Positions 25,154-33,915 of a DNA stretch of 64,000 nt are shown here, piece by piece (positions within the stretch are counted from its first letter, which is position 1; each line of letters opens with the position of its first letter). The translations under genes and the position numbers were made by a program. Under the pieces are notes generated by a model. It made no database searches. It was not told the DNA's origin and worked only from the letters and a program-made list of their open reading frames with translations. This DNA comes from an uncultured Tateyamaria sp. (GTDB lineage: Bacteria > Pseudomonadota > Alphaproteobacteria > Rhodobacterales > Rhodobacteraceae), in the NCBI RefSeq assembly GCF_947487805.1, contig NZ_CANKXW010000001.1:371501-435500 (forward strand), given 5' to 3'.

Positions 25154-26001
25154 GGCGTGTCCTGCCCTTCTTCTGGCGGCACAGGCGCCGCGTCTTCCTT
25201 GTAGAAATAGACGCCGACCCGGTATCTCTGGCGGGCGGCGTCGCTGTCCTTGTCGCGGCGGTGCAGCGCGCTGCTGCGCCGGTTCAGGTCCTCCAGCATG
25301 GCCTGCGCCTGCACACGCGCCGCCGCCTCGACCTCGTCCACCGCCTCGGGTGTCATCTGGTTGTAGAACACCGACCGTTCAAAGAACGGCGGCTGCGCGG
25401 CCAACAGGTTCTCGGTCGCTGCCGCCAGATGGTCGCCCACATTGGCGGCAAAGAACACCTCGCGGTCGCCCGTCGTGCTTGCCCCCACGACCGCGTCGGT
25501 CTGGAGGTGCAGCATGTCCTGCGCATCCTGCCGGACCAGACCCGCCCGCAAAAGCTCATCCAGAACCGTCCGGGGCCGCACATCCGTGTTCACCGACCGC
25601 ACCAGCGCCTCGAAATCCACGTCTTCCGCGGCGGACCGGGGCAGGGCGCGCGGGCCACCCCCGTCCGAATACTCGGGCTGCGACATCCATTGGCCAACCA
25701 CCGTGGCCAGCACCGCGCTCTTGCGCCGGGCCACGGGGCCGTCGCCTGCTCCCTCCGCGCGGATCATGCGGATGTCCTTGCGGTGCACCCCGGTCAGCAG
25801 GGCAATGCGGCTGTCGGTCAATGGCTTGTCATCCAGCCGGAACGACTCCTCCGCCACCTCCACAAACACCCGCTTGAGCAGGCTGTAGATCACCGGCGCG
25901 GTCAGACCGCGCGCAATCATCGTGCGCACCAACGGGCGCAACAGCCCGCGCAAAACGCGCAGGAACGCCTCCGATGGGCTGGTGTGGGGATCATCGCTCA
26001 T
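25150..26001 (-). CDS. DUF6502 family protein, possible DNA-binding regulator
   Basis: 283 residues. The N-terminal 100 residues are helical and include TDSRIALLTGVHRKDIRMIR, which looks like a helix-turn-helix. The C-terminal half has a helical dimer-like segment (QAQAMLEDLNRRSSALHRR) and ends with a beta hairpin (YRVGVYFYKED). The ATG at 26001 is preferred since upstream in-frame sequence is non-coding promoter DNA. It is divergent from the fasciclin gene across two matching dyads, so self-regulation and regulation of the fasciclin gene are possible. Function is inferred, not known. Confidence 0.68.
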   Translation of the reverse strand: MSDDPHTSPSEAFLRVLRGLLRPLVRTMIARGLTAPVIYSLLKRVFVEVAEESFRLDDKPLTDSRIALLTGVHRKDIRMIRAEGAGDGPVARRKSAVLATVVGQWMSQPEYSDGGGPRALPRSAAEDVDFEALVRSVNTDVRPRTVLDELLRAGLVRQDAQDMLHLQTDAVVGASTTGDREVFFAANVGDHLAAATENLLAAQPPFFERSVFYNQMTPEAVDEVEAAARVQAQAMLEDLNRRSSALHRRDKDSDAARQRYRVGVYFYKEDAAPVPPEEGQDTP

Positions 26002-26016
26002 ATGGCACCGTAACTG

Positions 26017-26039
26017 GGCGTGGAAAAAAATTCCACGCC
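26017..26039. promoter_or_regulatory. Dyad 1 between DUF6502 and fasciclin genes
   Basis: GGCGTGGAA (26017-26025) and TTCCACGCC (26031-26039) are perfect 9-bp arms around five adenines. The core GTGGAA-N5-TTCCAC matches the second dyad at 26080-26096, which suggests an operator pair. Located 16 bp before the DUF6502 start. Confidence 0.5.
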
Positions 26040-26079
26040 AATCCTTGATATTTCGCGGGGCTGCGTCATTTCGCCGTTT

Positions 26080-26096
26080 GTGGGAAATAATCCCAC
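26080..26096. promoter_or_regulatory. Dyad 2 between DUF6502 and fasciclin genes
   Basis: GTGGGA (26080-26085) and TCCCAC (26091-26096) flank a 5-bp spacer. It shares the GTGG-purine-A arm and spacer length with dyad 1, 60 bp away centre to centre, and lies 29 bp before the fasciclin ATG. Confidence 0.5.
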
Positions 26097-26124
26097 GGAA
26101 GATTTGCAACCAAGGGAGATCCCC

Positions 26125-26613
26125 ATGAAACGCCGTTCCTTTATGAAAATGACAGTTGTTGGTGCCACATTCGCAGCCCTCGGCGCTTGTGCCGAAACAA
26201 CCACGCAGCCTGATATCGTCGACACGGCCGTCGCGGCCGGGTCCTTCAACACGCTGGTCGCCGCCGTGCAGGCCGCAGGCCTTGTCGAGACGCTGAAATC
26301 GCCCGGCCCCTTCACCGTCTTCGCACCCACCGACGCGGCCTTTGCCAAACTGCCCGCAGGTACCGTCGAAAACCTGCTCAAGCCCGAGAACAAGGACCAG
26401 CTGACCGCGATTCTCACCTATCACGTGCTGCCCGGTCAGACGCTGGCCGCTGATCTCGCCGGCAAACGCCTGAGCGTGGCGACGGTGAACGGCGCGAACG
26501 TGCACATTGATGGCCGCAACGGCGTCAAGGTCGAGAAATCCAACGTCACACAGGCCGATATCCTGACCTCGAACGGCGTCATTCACGTGATCGACAGCGT
26601 GCTGCTGCCCTGA
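26125..26613 (+). CDS. Fasciclin (FAS1) domain lipoprotein
   Basis: 162 residues. A signal peptide with lipobox (FAALGAC) is followed by one FAS1 domain from about residue 30. Both FAS1 motifs are present: H1 as [19 protein letters not shown] and H2 as [18 protein letters not shown], with the central YHVLPG. FAS1 proteins act in adhesion or surface interaction. AAGGGAGAT precedes the ATG at 26125. The gene is monocistronic, with a 12-bp triplicate at its stop codon. Confidence 0.92.
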   Translation: MKRRSFMKMTVVGATFAALGACAETTTQPDIVDTAVAAGSFNTLVAAVQAAGLVETLKSPGPFTVFAPTDAAFAKLPAGTVENLLKPENKDQLTAILTYHVLPGQTLAADLAGKRLSVATVNGANVHIDGRNGVKVEKSNVTQADILTSNGVIHVIDSVLLP

Positions 26614-26644
26614 TCAAGGCCCTGATCAAGGCCCTGATCAAGGC
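26609..26644. repeat. Three perfect tandem copies of a 12-bp unit
   Basis: CCTGATCAAGGC occurs at 26609-26620, 26621-26632 and 26633-26644 without mismatch. The first copy supplies the fasciclin stop codon (TGA at 26611). Each unit centres on TGATCA, so the array is a run of short palindromes. Likely replication slippage; a role in transcript end formation is possible. Confidence 0.9.
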
Positions 26645-26746
26645 ATGGGCGGCGCATCATCGCCGTCCATTTGCTTTGCATCCCGAGGCGGCACAGGCGA
26701 CAGTTGGGCGGAAAACCCCCTTTGCGTCCAACTGTCCGAGCCGCCC

Positions 26747-28534
26747 ATGACCTTTACTACCCGCCCCGAACTCTCCGGCACCTTTGGCATGGTGACCTCG
26801 ACCCACTGGCTGGCCTCTGCCGTCGGCCTGAAACTGCTCGAGGCCGGTGGCACCGCCTTTGATGCCGCCGCCGGGATGGGCTTCATGCTCAACGTGGTCG
26901 AGCCCCACCTGAACGGCCCCTTGGGCGACATGCCCGCCCTGATCCGCGTGGCGGGCGAGGCCCCCGTGGCGGTCTGCGGACAGGGCGTGGCCCCCGCAGC
27001 GGCGACCATCGATCACTACCGCGACGAAGGACTGGACATGATCCCCGGCTCCGGGCTCTTGGCCACCGTGGTGCCGGGGGCCTTTGATGCGTGGATGCTG
27101 ATGCTGCGCGACCACGGGCGTCTGCCATTGCGCGACATTCTCGCGCCCGCCATCCACTATGCCCGCGCCGGCCACCCCCTCTTGCCGCGCGTGGCCGATA
27201 CGATTGCGGCACAGGCACAATTTTTTGCCGACGAATGGCCCACCGCGGCCGAGGTCTGGATGCCCGGTGGCACCGCCCCGGCGGCGGGTGCGCTCTTTGC
27301 CAACCCGCAACTGGCCGACATGTGGACCCGCCTCGTGCAAGAGGCCGACGCCGCCAAGGGCCGCGTTGCGGGCATCGAGGCCGCGCGCCGCGCCTTTTCC
27401 CAGGGCTTCGTGGCCGAGGCCATCGACAGCTATCTGGCCGAGGCCTGCGTCATGGACGGCACGGGCGCGCGCCGCGCGGGTGTGCTGACCGGCGAGGACA
27501 TGGCCCGCTGGTCCGCCAGTTACGAGCCGACCGTGTCGACCCATCACCACGGCTGGGATGTGCACAAATGCGGGCCGTGGACCCAGGGGCCGGTGCTGCT
27601 GCAATGCCTGAACATGCTGCGCAATGATCCGCTGGGCGACATGGACCCGAACGGGCCCGACTTTGTCCATCTGGTGGCCGAGGCGCTCAAACGCGGCTTT
27701 GCCGACCGCGAGGTCTATTACGGCGACCCGGACCATGCCGACATCCCGCTCGATGTGCTGCTGTCCGAGGCCCACGCCGACGCCCACCGCGCGACCATCA
27801 CCGACGACGCGACCCACGACCACCAACCGGGCCAGATCGCGGGCTTTGAAATCCCCGCCGCCGCCTATCAGGCCCGCGTGGGGCGCAGCGTATCCCTCGC
27901 GGCGGGTGTAGGCGGCGGAGAGCCGACCATGGCGCACCTCACCAACCGTAAAGGCGACACCGTGCATATCGACGTGGTCGACCAGTGGGGCAATATGGTG
28001 TCCGCCACGCCCTCGGGCGGCTGGCTGCAATCAAACCCGGTGGTGCCGGGGCTGGGCGCGCCGCTCAACACGCGGGCCCAGATGTTCTGGCTGACGCCGG
28101 GCCTGCCCACGTCGCTGGCACCGGGCCGCAGGCCGCGCACCACCCTGTCGCCGTCCATGGCGCTGCACGATGACGGGCAGGCGCTGGCCTTCGGCACCCC
28201 CGGCGGCGATCAGCAGGACCAATGGCAACTCGCGTTCTTCCTGCGCCACGTCCACCACGGCCTGAACCTGCAAGAGGCCATCGACGCGCCGCTCTTTCAC
28301 ACCGCCCACCTGCAAGCGAGCTTTTATCCCCGCGACATCCGCCCCGGCCACCTGATGGCCGAGCCGCATTTCGGCACCGACACGCTGGACGCACTGCGCG
28401 CCAAAGGCCACGCGCTCGAGGTTGCGGATCCATGGACGGTGGGCCGCCTGACGGCCGCGCTGCATACGCCGGATGGTCTGATCAAGGCCGCCGCGACCCC
28501 GCGCCTGATGCAGGCCTACGCGATGGGCCGCTAG
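26747..28534 (+). CDS. Gamma-glutamyltransferase-family N-terminal nucleophile hydrolase
   Basis: 595 residues spanning both subunits of a GGT-like proenzyme. The predicted nucleophile is Thr405 in GDTVHIDVVDQWGNMVSAT, where autoprocessing would occur. N-terminal ASAVGLKLLEAGGTAFDAA and the late GTPGGDQQDQW (oxyanion-type GxPGGD) are further signatures. No signal peptide is evident, so it is likely cytoplasmic, unlike classical periplasmic GGT. The ATG at 26747 starts the conserved domain; the frame stays open to 26645. It converges with the TctE-like kinase gene, overlapping by 4 bp. Glutathione, other gamma-glutamyl compounds or oxamate-like amides are possible substrates. Confidence 0.82.
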   Translation: MTFTTRPELSGTFGMVTSTHWLASAVGLKLLEAGGTAFDAAAGMGFMLNVVEPHLNGPLGDMPALIRVAGEAPVAVCGQGVAPAAATIDHYRDEGLDMIPGSGLLATVVPGAFDAWMLMLRDHGRLPLRDILAPAIHYARAGHPLLPRVADTIAAQAQFFADEWPTAAEVWMPGGTAPAAGALFANPQLADMWTRLVQEADAAKGRVAGIEAARRAFSQGFVAEAIDSYLAEACVMDGTGARRAGVLTGEDMARWSASYEPTVSTHHHGWDVHKCGPWTQGPVLLQCLNMLRNDPLGDMDPNGPDFVHLVAEALKRGFADREVYYGDPDHADIPLDVLLSEAHADAHRATITDDATHDHQPGQIAGFEIPAAAYQARVGRSVSLAAGVGGGEPTMAHLTNRKGDTVHIDVVDQWGNMVSATPSGGWLQSNPVVPGLGAPLNTRAQMFWLTPGLPTSLAPGRRPRTTLSPSMALHDDGQALAFGTPGGDQQDQWQLAFFLRHVHHGLNLQEAIDAPLFHTAHLQASFYPRDIRPGHLMAEPHFGTDTLDALRAKGHALEVADPWTVGRLTAALHTPDGLIKAAATPRLMQAYAMGR

Positions 28535-29889
28535 GCCGCGCGGGGCAGGCGCAGCGATGCGCTGAACCCCTGTGGCACCGGATCGAGGGTCAGCGCGCCA
28601 CCATGGCGCCGCGCCACGGCCTCGGCAATCGACAGGCCGAGACCGCTGCCATCGCTGGGATCGGCCTGGCCAAAGCGTGCGAGGATCTTGGGAAAGTCAT
28701 CGCGCGGCACGCCGCGGCCATCATCGGCGACCGTCACCCGCAGCTCGTGCCCCGCATGCAGCGACACCGACACCGCGCCCAGATCCGCGCCCCCATGCAG
28801 CAGCGCGTTGTCTATCAGGTTCTTGACCGCCTCCTGCACCATGGTGCCATCCAGCTTGGCCATCATGCGGTCCTCGACCCCCGCCAGCACCAGACGTACG
28901 CCCATCCGTGCGGCCCGGCCCTCGAAATCCGCAACCGTGCTGCGCAGCAGCTGCGCCAGATCCACCGACCGTGTAGCACCCCCGACCGAGGCGCGCGCGC
29001 GTTCCAGCGTCATCAGGTTCTCGGCCAGATCACCCGCGCGTTCGGCGGCGGTGACCAGATCGCCCGCCCGCGCCTTGGCAACGTCCAGCGTCCGCGCGGT
29101 CAGGATCGCCTCGCCCAGCGCGCGCACCCCCGCCAGCGGGTTGCGTAACTGGTGCGAGGCATCCGAGATGAACGCCGCCTGCGCCTCCATCGACTGGCTG
29201 ACCTGCCCCAGCAGGCGGTTCAACCGCTCCACGATGCCCCGCGTCTCGATCGGCACCCGGCGGCGGATCGGGCTGAGGTCTTCGGGATTGCGGCGCGAAA
29301 TCGCGTCCTCCAGATCCAACAGAGGTTTCAGCCCGAGATTCACCCCGAACCACACGACAATGGCCGTGGTCAGGATCAGCACCGAAATCACCGCCAGCGC
29401 CCGGTACCCCAGCGTCTGCACAAAGGCCTGCCGCACCGCCTGATCCTGCCAGACGGTCACGGTGAACGGCCCCGAAAACCCGTCGATCTGCGTCACGTAT
29501 TTCAGGCGCAGCACCCGCACCGCGCGCCCCTTGTAGGTGGCGTCGAAAAAAACATAGGGCTCCGCCTGGATGGTGCCCGCCGTGATCGGCACCGGCGGCA
29601 CGGCAAAGCCCGTGACGAACACGCCGTCGGGCGCATAGACGTGATACCGCACCAATCCACCGGCGGTGTCGGCCAGCAACGCCTCGGTCTCGGACGAGAT
29701 CAGGTCCCCATCCGCCAGCGCCACGTCCCGCGACACCGCCAGCGCGGTGATCAACAGCGCGTTGTCATAGAGATCCTGCGCCGTGCGCCGCGCCTCGGAC
29801 AGACGCCATACACCCGCGATCAGCGAGATCACCAAGAGCGGTACGAGGATGATCACGAACAGGCGCTGGCGCAGCGAATGACCCATCAT
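28531..29889 (-). CDS. tctE: TctE-like sensor histidine kinase
   Basis: 452 residues. Two membrane helices (about 10-28 and 163-184) bracket a 130-residue periplasmic 2CSK_N-type sensor. The cytoplasmic part has the phospho-acceptor His246 (SDASHQLRNPLAG), the N box NLIDNALLHGG, and ATP-lid glycines DDGRGVP and GSGLGLSIA. This is the tricarboxylate sensor architecture. It overlaps its response regulator gene by 4 bp and faces the tctC-tctAB-prpF operon, which it should control in response to the transported acid. Confidence 0.9.
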   Translation of the reverse strand: MMGHSLRQRLFVIILVPLLVISLIAGVWRLSEARRTAQDLYDNALLITALAVSRDVALADGDLISSETEALLADTAGGLVRYHVYAPDGVFVTGFAVPPVPITAGTIQAEPYVFFDATYKGRAVRVLRLKYVTQIDGFSGPFTVTVWQDQAVRQAFVQTLGYRALAVISVLILTTAIVVWFGVNLGLKPLLDLEDAISRRNPEDLSPIRRRVPIETRGIVERLNRLLGQVSQSMEAQAAFISDASHQLRNPLAGVRALGEAILTARTLDVAKARAGDLVTAAERAGDLAENLMTLERARASVGGATRSVDLAQLLRSTVADFEGRAARMGVRLVLAGVEDRMMAKLDGTMVQEAVKNLIDNALLHGGADLGAVSVSLHAGHELRVTVADDGRGVPRDDFPKILARFGQADPSDGSGLGLSIAEAVARRHGGALTLDPVPQGFSASLRLPRAA

Positions 29890-30551
29890 ACCTCCTCCAG
29901 CCGGTAGCCAAGGCCCCGTTGCGCCCGGATGTCGACGCCGAAGGGACGCAGGCGCTTGCGCAGGCGGGACACATGCACCTCGATGGCGCTGTCCTCCACA
30001 TCCGCGCCGGTGCCGTAAACCCGCTCGATCAGGGCGGCCTTGGCCACCACACGCCCCTGCGCGGCCATCAGCGCATCCGCCACCGCCAACTCGCGGCGCG
30101 GCACGTCCAGAACGGCGTCGCCCACAGTCAGGCTGCGGCTCTGGGTGTCAAAGGCCAGCGGCCCGAATTGGTGCCCGGTCTCGATGGGCTGCGCCCGCCG
30201 CCGTGACAACGCCCGCAGCCGCGCCTCCAGTTCGTCCATGTCAAAGGGCTTGGTCAGATAGTCGTCCGCACCCGCATCCAGCCCCGCCACCCGCGCCTCC
30301 ACATCCGCCCGCGCGGTCAGCAACAGCACCGGGCGCACATCCCCGCGCGCCCGCAGGTTCCGCAACACGGACAACCCGTCCAGCCGCGGCAGGTTGACGT
30401 CAAGGATCACCAGATCATTGGAATCGCCTTGCAAAAACGCATCCGCATCCGCCCCGTCATGGATCAGATCGGTCGCGTGCCCCCGGTCCTCGAGGCGGTA
30501 CGCGATCCCCTTGGCGACGCTCAGGTTGTCCTCGACAATCGCAATACGCAC
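29886..30551 (-). CDS. tctD: TctD-like response regulator (OmpR/PhoB type)
   Basis: 221 residues. The receiver domain has the acidic pocket ED (7-8), phospho-acceptor Asp51 (DLVILDVNLPRLDG) and the switch Lys in DYLTKPFDMDEL. The C-terminal winged helix ends with DSAIEVHVSRLRKRLRPFG and LGYRLEEV, typical of OmpR/PhoB output domains. The gene is divergent from tctC with a 128-bp spacer. It probably activates the transporter operon on signal from the adjacent kinase. Confidence 0.92.
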   Translation of the reverse strand: MRIAIVEDNLSVAKGIAYRLEDRGHATDLIHDGADADAFLQGDSNDLVILDVNLPRLDGLSVLRNLRARGDVRPVLLLTARADVEARVAGLDAGADDYLTKPFDMDELEARLRALSRRRAQPIETGHQFGPLAFDTQSRSLTVGDAVLDVPRRELAVADALMAAQGRVVAKAALIERVYGTGADVEDSAIEVHVSRLRKRLRPFGVDIRAQRGLGYRLEEV

Positions 30552-30597
30552 GCAAAAAACCCCCGTCTGTCAGCTTCACGCAAGTTTCGACAGTTAA

Positions 30598-30665
30598 CCT
30601 GCGCACATCCGGCGGGGCAATCCCGTCGATTCGTGACAGCAGGCGGCTCAATACGCCTGCGCACA
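30598..30665. promoter_or_regulatory. Direct decamer repeat in divergent tctD/tctC promoter region
   Basis: CCTGCGCACA occurs at 30598-30607 and again at 30656-30665, the second just before the tctC ribosome-binding site. Two direct sites in a 128-bp divergent spacer could be response-regulator half-sites, although OmpR-type sites are usually closer together. Confidence 0.3.
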
Positions 30666-30679
30666 CTGGGAGGAAGACT

Positions 30680-31795
30680 ATGACACTGACGAAAACGGCC
30701 CACGGGGCCGCCTTTGGGGCTGCGGCGGTTGCCGCCAGCTTCGCATTCGCGACAGACGCGGTGGCCGGGGGCCACGGCATCGACCTGTCCGGCAAGACCG
30801 TGGAATGGGTGATCCCGTTCTCCGAGACCGGCGGCTCCGCCAAATGGGCCAACTTCTACGCCCCACTGCTGAGCGAGGCCCTGCCGGGCCAACCCACCGT
30901 GGTCGTGAAATTCATGCCCGGTGCGGGATCAACCAAAGGGGCGAACTGGTTCCAGGAACAGTCCTATGACGACAGCGAAGGCACGCTGATCTTCGGCTCG
31001 TCCGGCTCCACACAGTTCCCCTACCTGCTGGGCGATCCGCGCGTGCGCTATGAATACAAGGACTGGAACGTGGTCCTCGCCTCCGGCACGGGCGGCGTCG
31101 CCTACCTGCCGCCGGATCTGGCCGCCAAGATGGACGGCATGGACGCCTCCGGCCTCAAGGAAGAAGACTTCATCTACGGCAGCCAGGGCGCCACGCGCCT
31201 CGACCTCGTGCCGCTGCTGGCATGGGAAATGCTGGGCCTGAACGTCGAGCCGGTGTTCGGCATCAAGGGCCGTGGCGATGGCCGACTGATGTTCGAACGC
31301 GGCGAAGCCAACATCGACTACCAGACGTCCTCGTCCTACCTCAAGGGCGTGACACCGCTGGTCGAGGCAGGCACCGCCGTACCGATGATGTCCTGGGGTG
31401 CGCTGGACGCGGATGGCAACATCGTGCGCGATCCCACATTCCCCGACATGCCGACCTTCAAAGAGGTGTGCGAGGCGACAGACGGCTGTGAAACCAGCGG
31501 CGAACAATGGGATGCCTGGAAGGCGTTCTTCATCGCGGGCTTCCCTGCGCAGAAAATGGTGTTCCTGCCCGCAGGCGCGTCCAACGATGCCATCGTGACC
31601 TACACCAAGGCCTTCGAAGACGTCAAAGCACGGGCGGACTTCGCCGAGATCTCGGGCGCCCGTCTGGGCAAGTACCCGCAGATGACGGGCGAGGCGGCCA
31701 CAGGCGCGCTGAACAGCGCGACCGAGGTGCCCGAGGCGGCCAAGACCTTTGTCACCACATGGCTGCAGGACCGCTATGGCGTGTCGCTGAAGTGA
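30680..31795 (+). CDS. tctC: Tripartite tricarboxylate transporter binding protein TctC, second system
   Basis: 371 residues with a signal peptide (AAFGAAAVAASFAFATDAVAGG). It has VEWVIPFSETGGSAKWANFY near residue 40 and MPGAGSTKGANWF, which correspond to the Bug-family ligand loops, and is longer than the first TctC. GGGAGGAAG precedes the ATG at 30680. It leads tctC-tctAB-prpF under divergent TctDE control. The ligand is unknown; the downstream PrpF-type isomerase points to an unsaturated tricarboxylate or similar acid. Confidence 0.9.
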   Translation: MTLTKTAHGAAFGAAAVAASFAFATDAVAGGHGIDLSGKTVEWVIPFSETGGSAKWANFYAPLLSEALPGQPTVVVKFMPGAGSTKGANWFQEQSYDDSEGTLIFGSSGSTQFPYLLGDPRVRYEYKDWNVVLASGTGGVAYLPPDLAAKMDGMDASGLKEEDFIYGSQGATRLDLVPLLAWEMLGLNVEPVFGIKGRGDGRLMFERGEANIDYQTSSSYLKGVTPLVEAGTAVPMMSWGALDADGNIVRDPTFPDMPTFKEVCEATDGCETSGEQWDAWKAFFIAGFPAQKMVFLPAGASNDAIVTYTKAFEDVKARADFAEISGARLGKYPQMTGEAATGALNSATEVPEAAKTFVTTWLQDRYGVSLK

Positions 31796-31804
31796 TTGGA
31801 CCAG

Positions 31805-31864
31805 GGGTGGGCAGCATTGCCCACCCTACTCTTCCCGCCGGTAGGGTGGGCAATACTGCCCACC
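31805..31864. repeat. Nested inverted repeats between tctC and tctAB
   Basis: GGGTGGGCA/TGCCCACCC (31805-31813, 31818-31826) and GGTGGGCA/TGCCCACC (31845-31852, 31857-31864) are two hairpins. The inner arms also pair with one another (31818-31829 with 31841-31852, 12 bp). There is no T-tract, so a simple terminator is unlikely; mRNA processing or attenuation that favours tctC is plausible. The motif looks like a dispersed REP-type element. Confidence 0.75.
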
Positions 31865-31887
31865 ATGGCTGACCGAAAGACACACCC

Positions 31888-33915
31888 ATGGATTTCCTGA
31901 CGCTCGCTTTGCCGGCTCTCGGCGACGCCGCAAGCCTGATCTTTCAACCCGTCGTTCTCGGCTACCTCGTCCTTGGCGTGGTCATGGGCCTCTGTATCGG
32001 GGTCTTTCCCGGCCTGGGCGGGATTGCGGGCCTGTCGCTGCTCTTGCCCTTCATGTTCGGGATGGATCCGGTGCTGGGCCTTGCCCTGATGATCGGCATG
32101 GTCGCGGTCGTGCCCACCTCCGACACCTTTGCCTCCGTCCTCATGGGGATCCCCGGGTCATCGGCAAGCCAGGCCACGGTGCTGGATGGCTTTCCCATGG
32201 CCAAAAAGGGCGAGGCCGCGCGTGCCTTGTCCGCGGCCTTTGCCTCATCCCTCTTTGGCGGCCTCGTCGGCGCCGCCTTCCTGACCGTGTTCATCCTCGT
32301 GGCACGCCCCATCGTGCTGGAATTCCGCACGCCCGAATTGCTGATGATCACCATCTTTGGCCTGTCCATGGTCGGCATCCTCGCGGGCCGTGTCGCAATC
32401 AAGGGCATCGCGGCCGCAGGTCTCGGCATGATGATCGGCACCATCGGCGAGGGCGACAGCTCCGGCGCGCTGCGCATGGCGACCTACGACATGCCCTACC
32501 TCGTGGACGGGTTCAAACTGGTGATCGTGGGCCTTGGCATCTTTGCCATCCCCGAAATCGTCGCACTCCTCCGGCAGGACCGCGCCATCTCCGACCGCTC
32601 TGCGTTGGGCGGTGGCTGGCTTCTGGGCGTGCGCGACTGGTTCGCCAATATCTGGCTGTCCGTGCGCTGTTCCATCATCGGCGTCATCGTCGGCGTGATC
32701 CCCGGCCTCGGCGGCTCCGTCGTCGACTGGATCGCCTATGGCCACGCCGTCCAGACGACCAAGGACAAGTCCAAGTTCGGACAGGGCGAGGTCCGCGGCG
32801 TGATCGGCCCCGAAAGTTCGAACAACGCCAAGGAAGGCGGCGGGCTGGTGCCCACGCTGCTCTTTGGCATCCCCGGCTCGGGGTCCATGGCGATCTTCAT
32901 CGGGGCCATCGCCCTGCTGGGCTCCGGCAATATCGAGGTCGGCCCCTCGATGCTGAAAAACAACCTCGACATCACCTATGCCATCGTCTGGCTGCTGGCC
33001 ATGGCGAACGTGGTGGGCACGCTGATCTGTATCGCCGCCTCGGGCGGGATTGCGCGCCTGACCACCGTGCCCTTCGGCCTGCTGGCACCGTTCCTCTTCA
33101 TGATCATCAGCTTTGCCGCCTTCCAGTCGGGCCAGAACCTGATGGACCTCGTGGCGCTCTTTGGTATCGGCCTTCTGGGCATCATGATGCGCCGCTTTGA
33201 CTGGTCACGCCCGGCCTTCCTGATCGGGTTCGTACTGTCGAACCCCGCCGAAACCTACGCCAACCAGGCGGTGCAGATCGCCCGTTCCCGGTTTCGCAAA
33301 GGGTTCGAGGAGGGCATCGACTATATCTTCTCCCCCATTGTCATCGTGCTGATCATCATCACCGTGATCTCCGTGGTGCTGGGCCTGCGGCAGGCCAAAA
33401 CGATCATGGCCGAGGGCGAGGTGCAGGCGGGCACCAAACGCGCGCCGATGATCTTCCTGCTGGTGATCCTGGGCTATCTGCTGGTGGCCTTCACCAATGC
33501 CGCGATGATCCCCGACTATGCCTCCGCCGACCGCGTGTTCCCGACCTTTGTGGCCGGGGTGGCGATCGTGGGCTGTGTGGTCCTGCTGGTGCAAATGATG
33601 CTGCGCCCCGAAACGCACCCGCTCTTTGCCGACCGCGAGGTCACGGATGCCGAGGCAAACGCCCATGGCCTTTGGCCCACACTGGCGTGGTTCGCGGCCC
33701 TCCTGGCACTGACTGCGCTGTTGGGCTTCATCCTCGCGCTTGCGATCTTCCTCTTTTCTTTCATCCGGTTCCGCGCCGGGCGCAGCTGGGGCTTTGCCGC
33801 CGGATACACCGCACTGGGCATCGCCTTCATGTGCGGCATGGCGGGCCTCCTGAACCGCGACTTCCCGCCGGGGCTGTTGCAGGAATACGTCGATCTGCCG
33901 TGGCCGCTGACATGA
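31888..33915 (+). CDS. TctA-TctB fusion permease
   Basis: 675 residues. Residues 1-500 are TctA-like with paired glycine loops VFPGLGGIAGLSLLLPFMFG and VIPGLGGSVVDWIAYGHAVQ, plus LFGIPGSGSMAIF. From about 515 a TctB-like four-helix part follows (RAPMIFLLVILGYLLVAF to the C-terminus, with a linker RPETHPLFADREV). This merges the two membrane subunits, which are separate in the first TTT system at 1802-3857. The stop overlaps the PrpF-type start (ATGA). Confidence 0.88.
   Translation: MDFLTLALPALGDAASLIFQPVVLGYLVLGVVMGLCIGVFPGLGGIAGLSLLLPFMFGMDPVLGLALMIGMVAVVPTSDTFASVLMGIPGSSASQATVLDGFPMAKKGEAARALSAAFASSLFGGLVGAAFLTVFILVARPIVLEFRTPELLMITIFGLSMVGILAGRVAIKGIAAAGLGMMIGTIGEGDSSGALRMATYDMPYLVDGFKLVIVGLGIFAIPEIVALLRQDRAISDRSALGGGWLLGVRDWFANIWLSVRCSIIGVIVGVIPGLGGSVVDWIAYGHAVQTTKDKSKFGQGEVRGVIGPESSNNAKEGGGLVPTLLFGIPGSGSMAIFIGAIALLGSGNIEVGPSMLKNNLDITYAIVWLLAMANVVGTLICIAASGGIARLTTVPFGLLAPFLFMIISFAAFQSGQNLMDLVALFGIGLLGIMMRRFDWSRPAFLIGFVLSNPAETYANQAVQIARSRFRKGFEEGIDYIFSPIVIVLIIITVISVVLGLRQAKTIMAEGEVQAGTKRAPMIFLLVILGYLLVAFTNAAMIPDYASADRVFPTFVAGVAIVGCVVLLVQMMLRPETHPLFADREVTDAEANAHGLWPTLAWFAALLALTALLGFILALAIFLFSFIRFRAGRSWGFAAGYTALGIAFMCGMAGLLNRDFPPGLLQEYVDLPWPLT

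Noticed and set aside
31805-31864. Intrinsic terminator after tctC
   Set aside because: The hairpins have no following T-tract on either strand and the downstream permease gene needs read-through.
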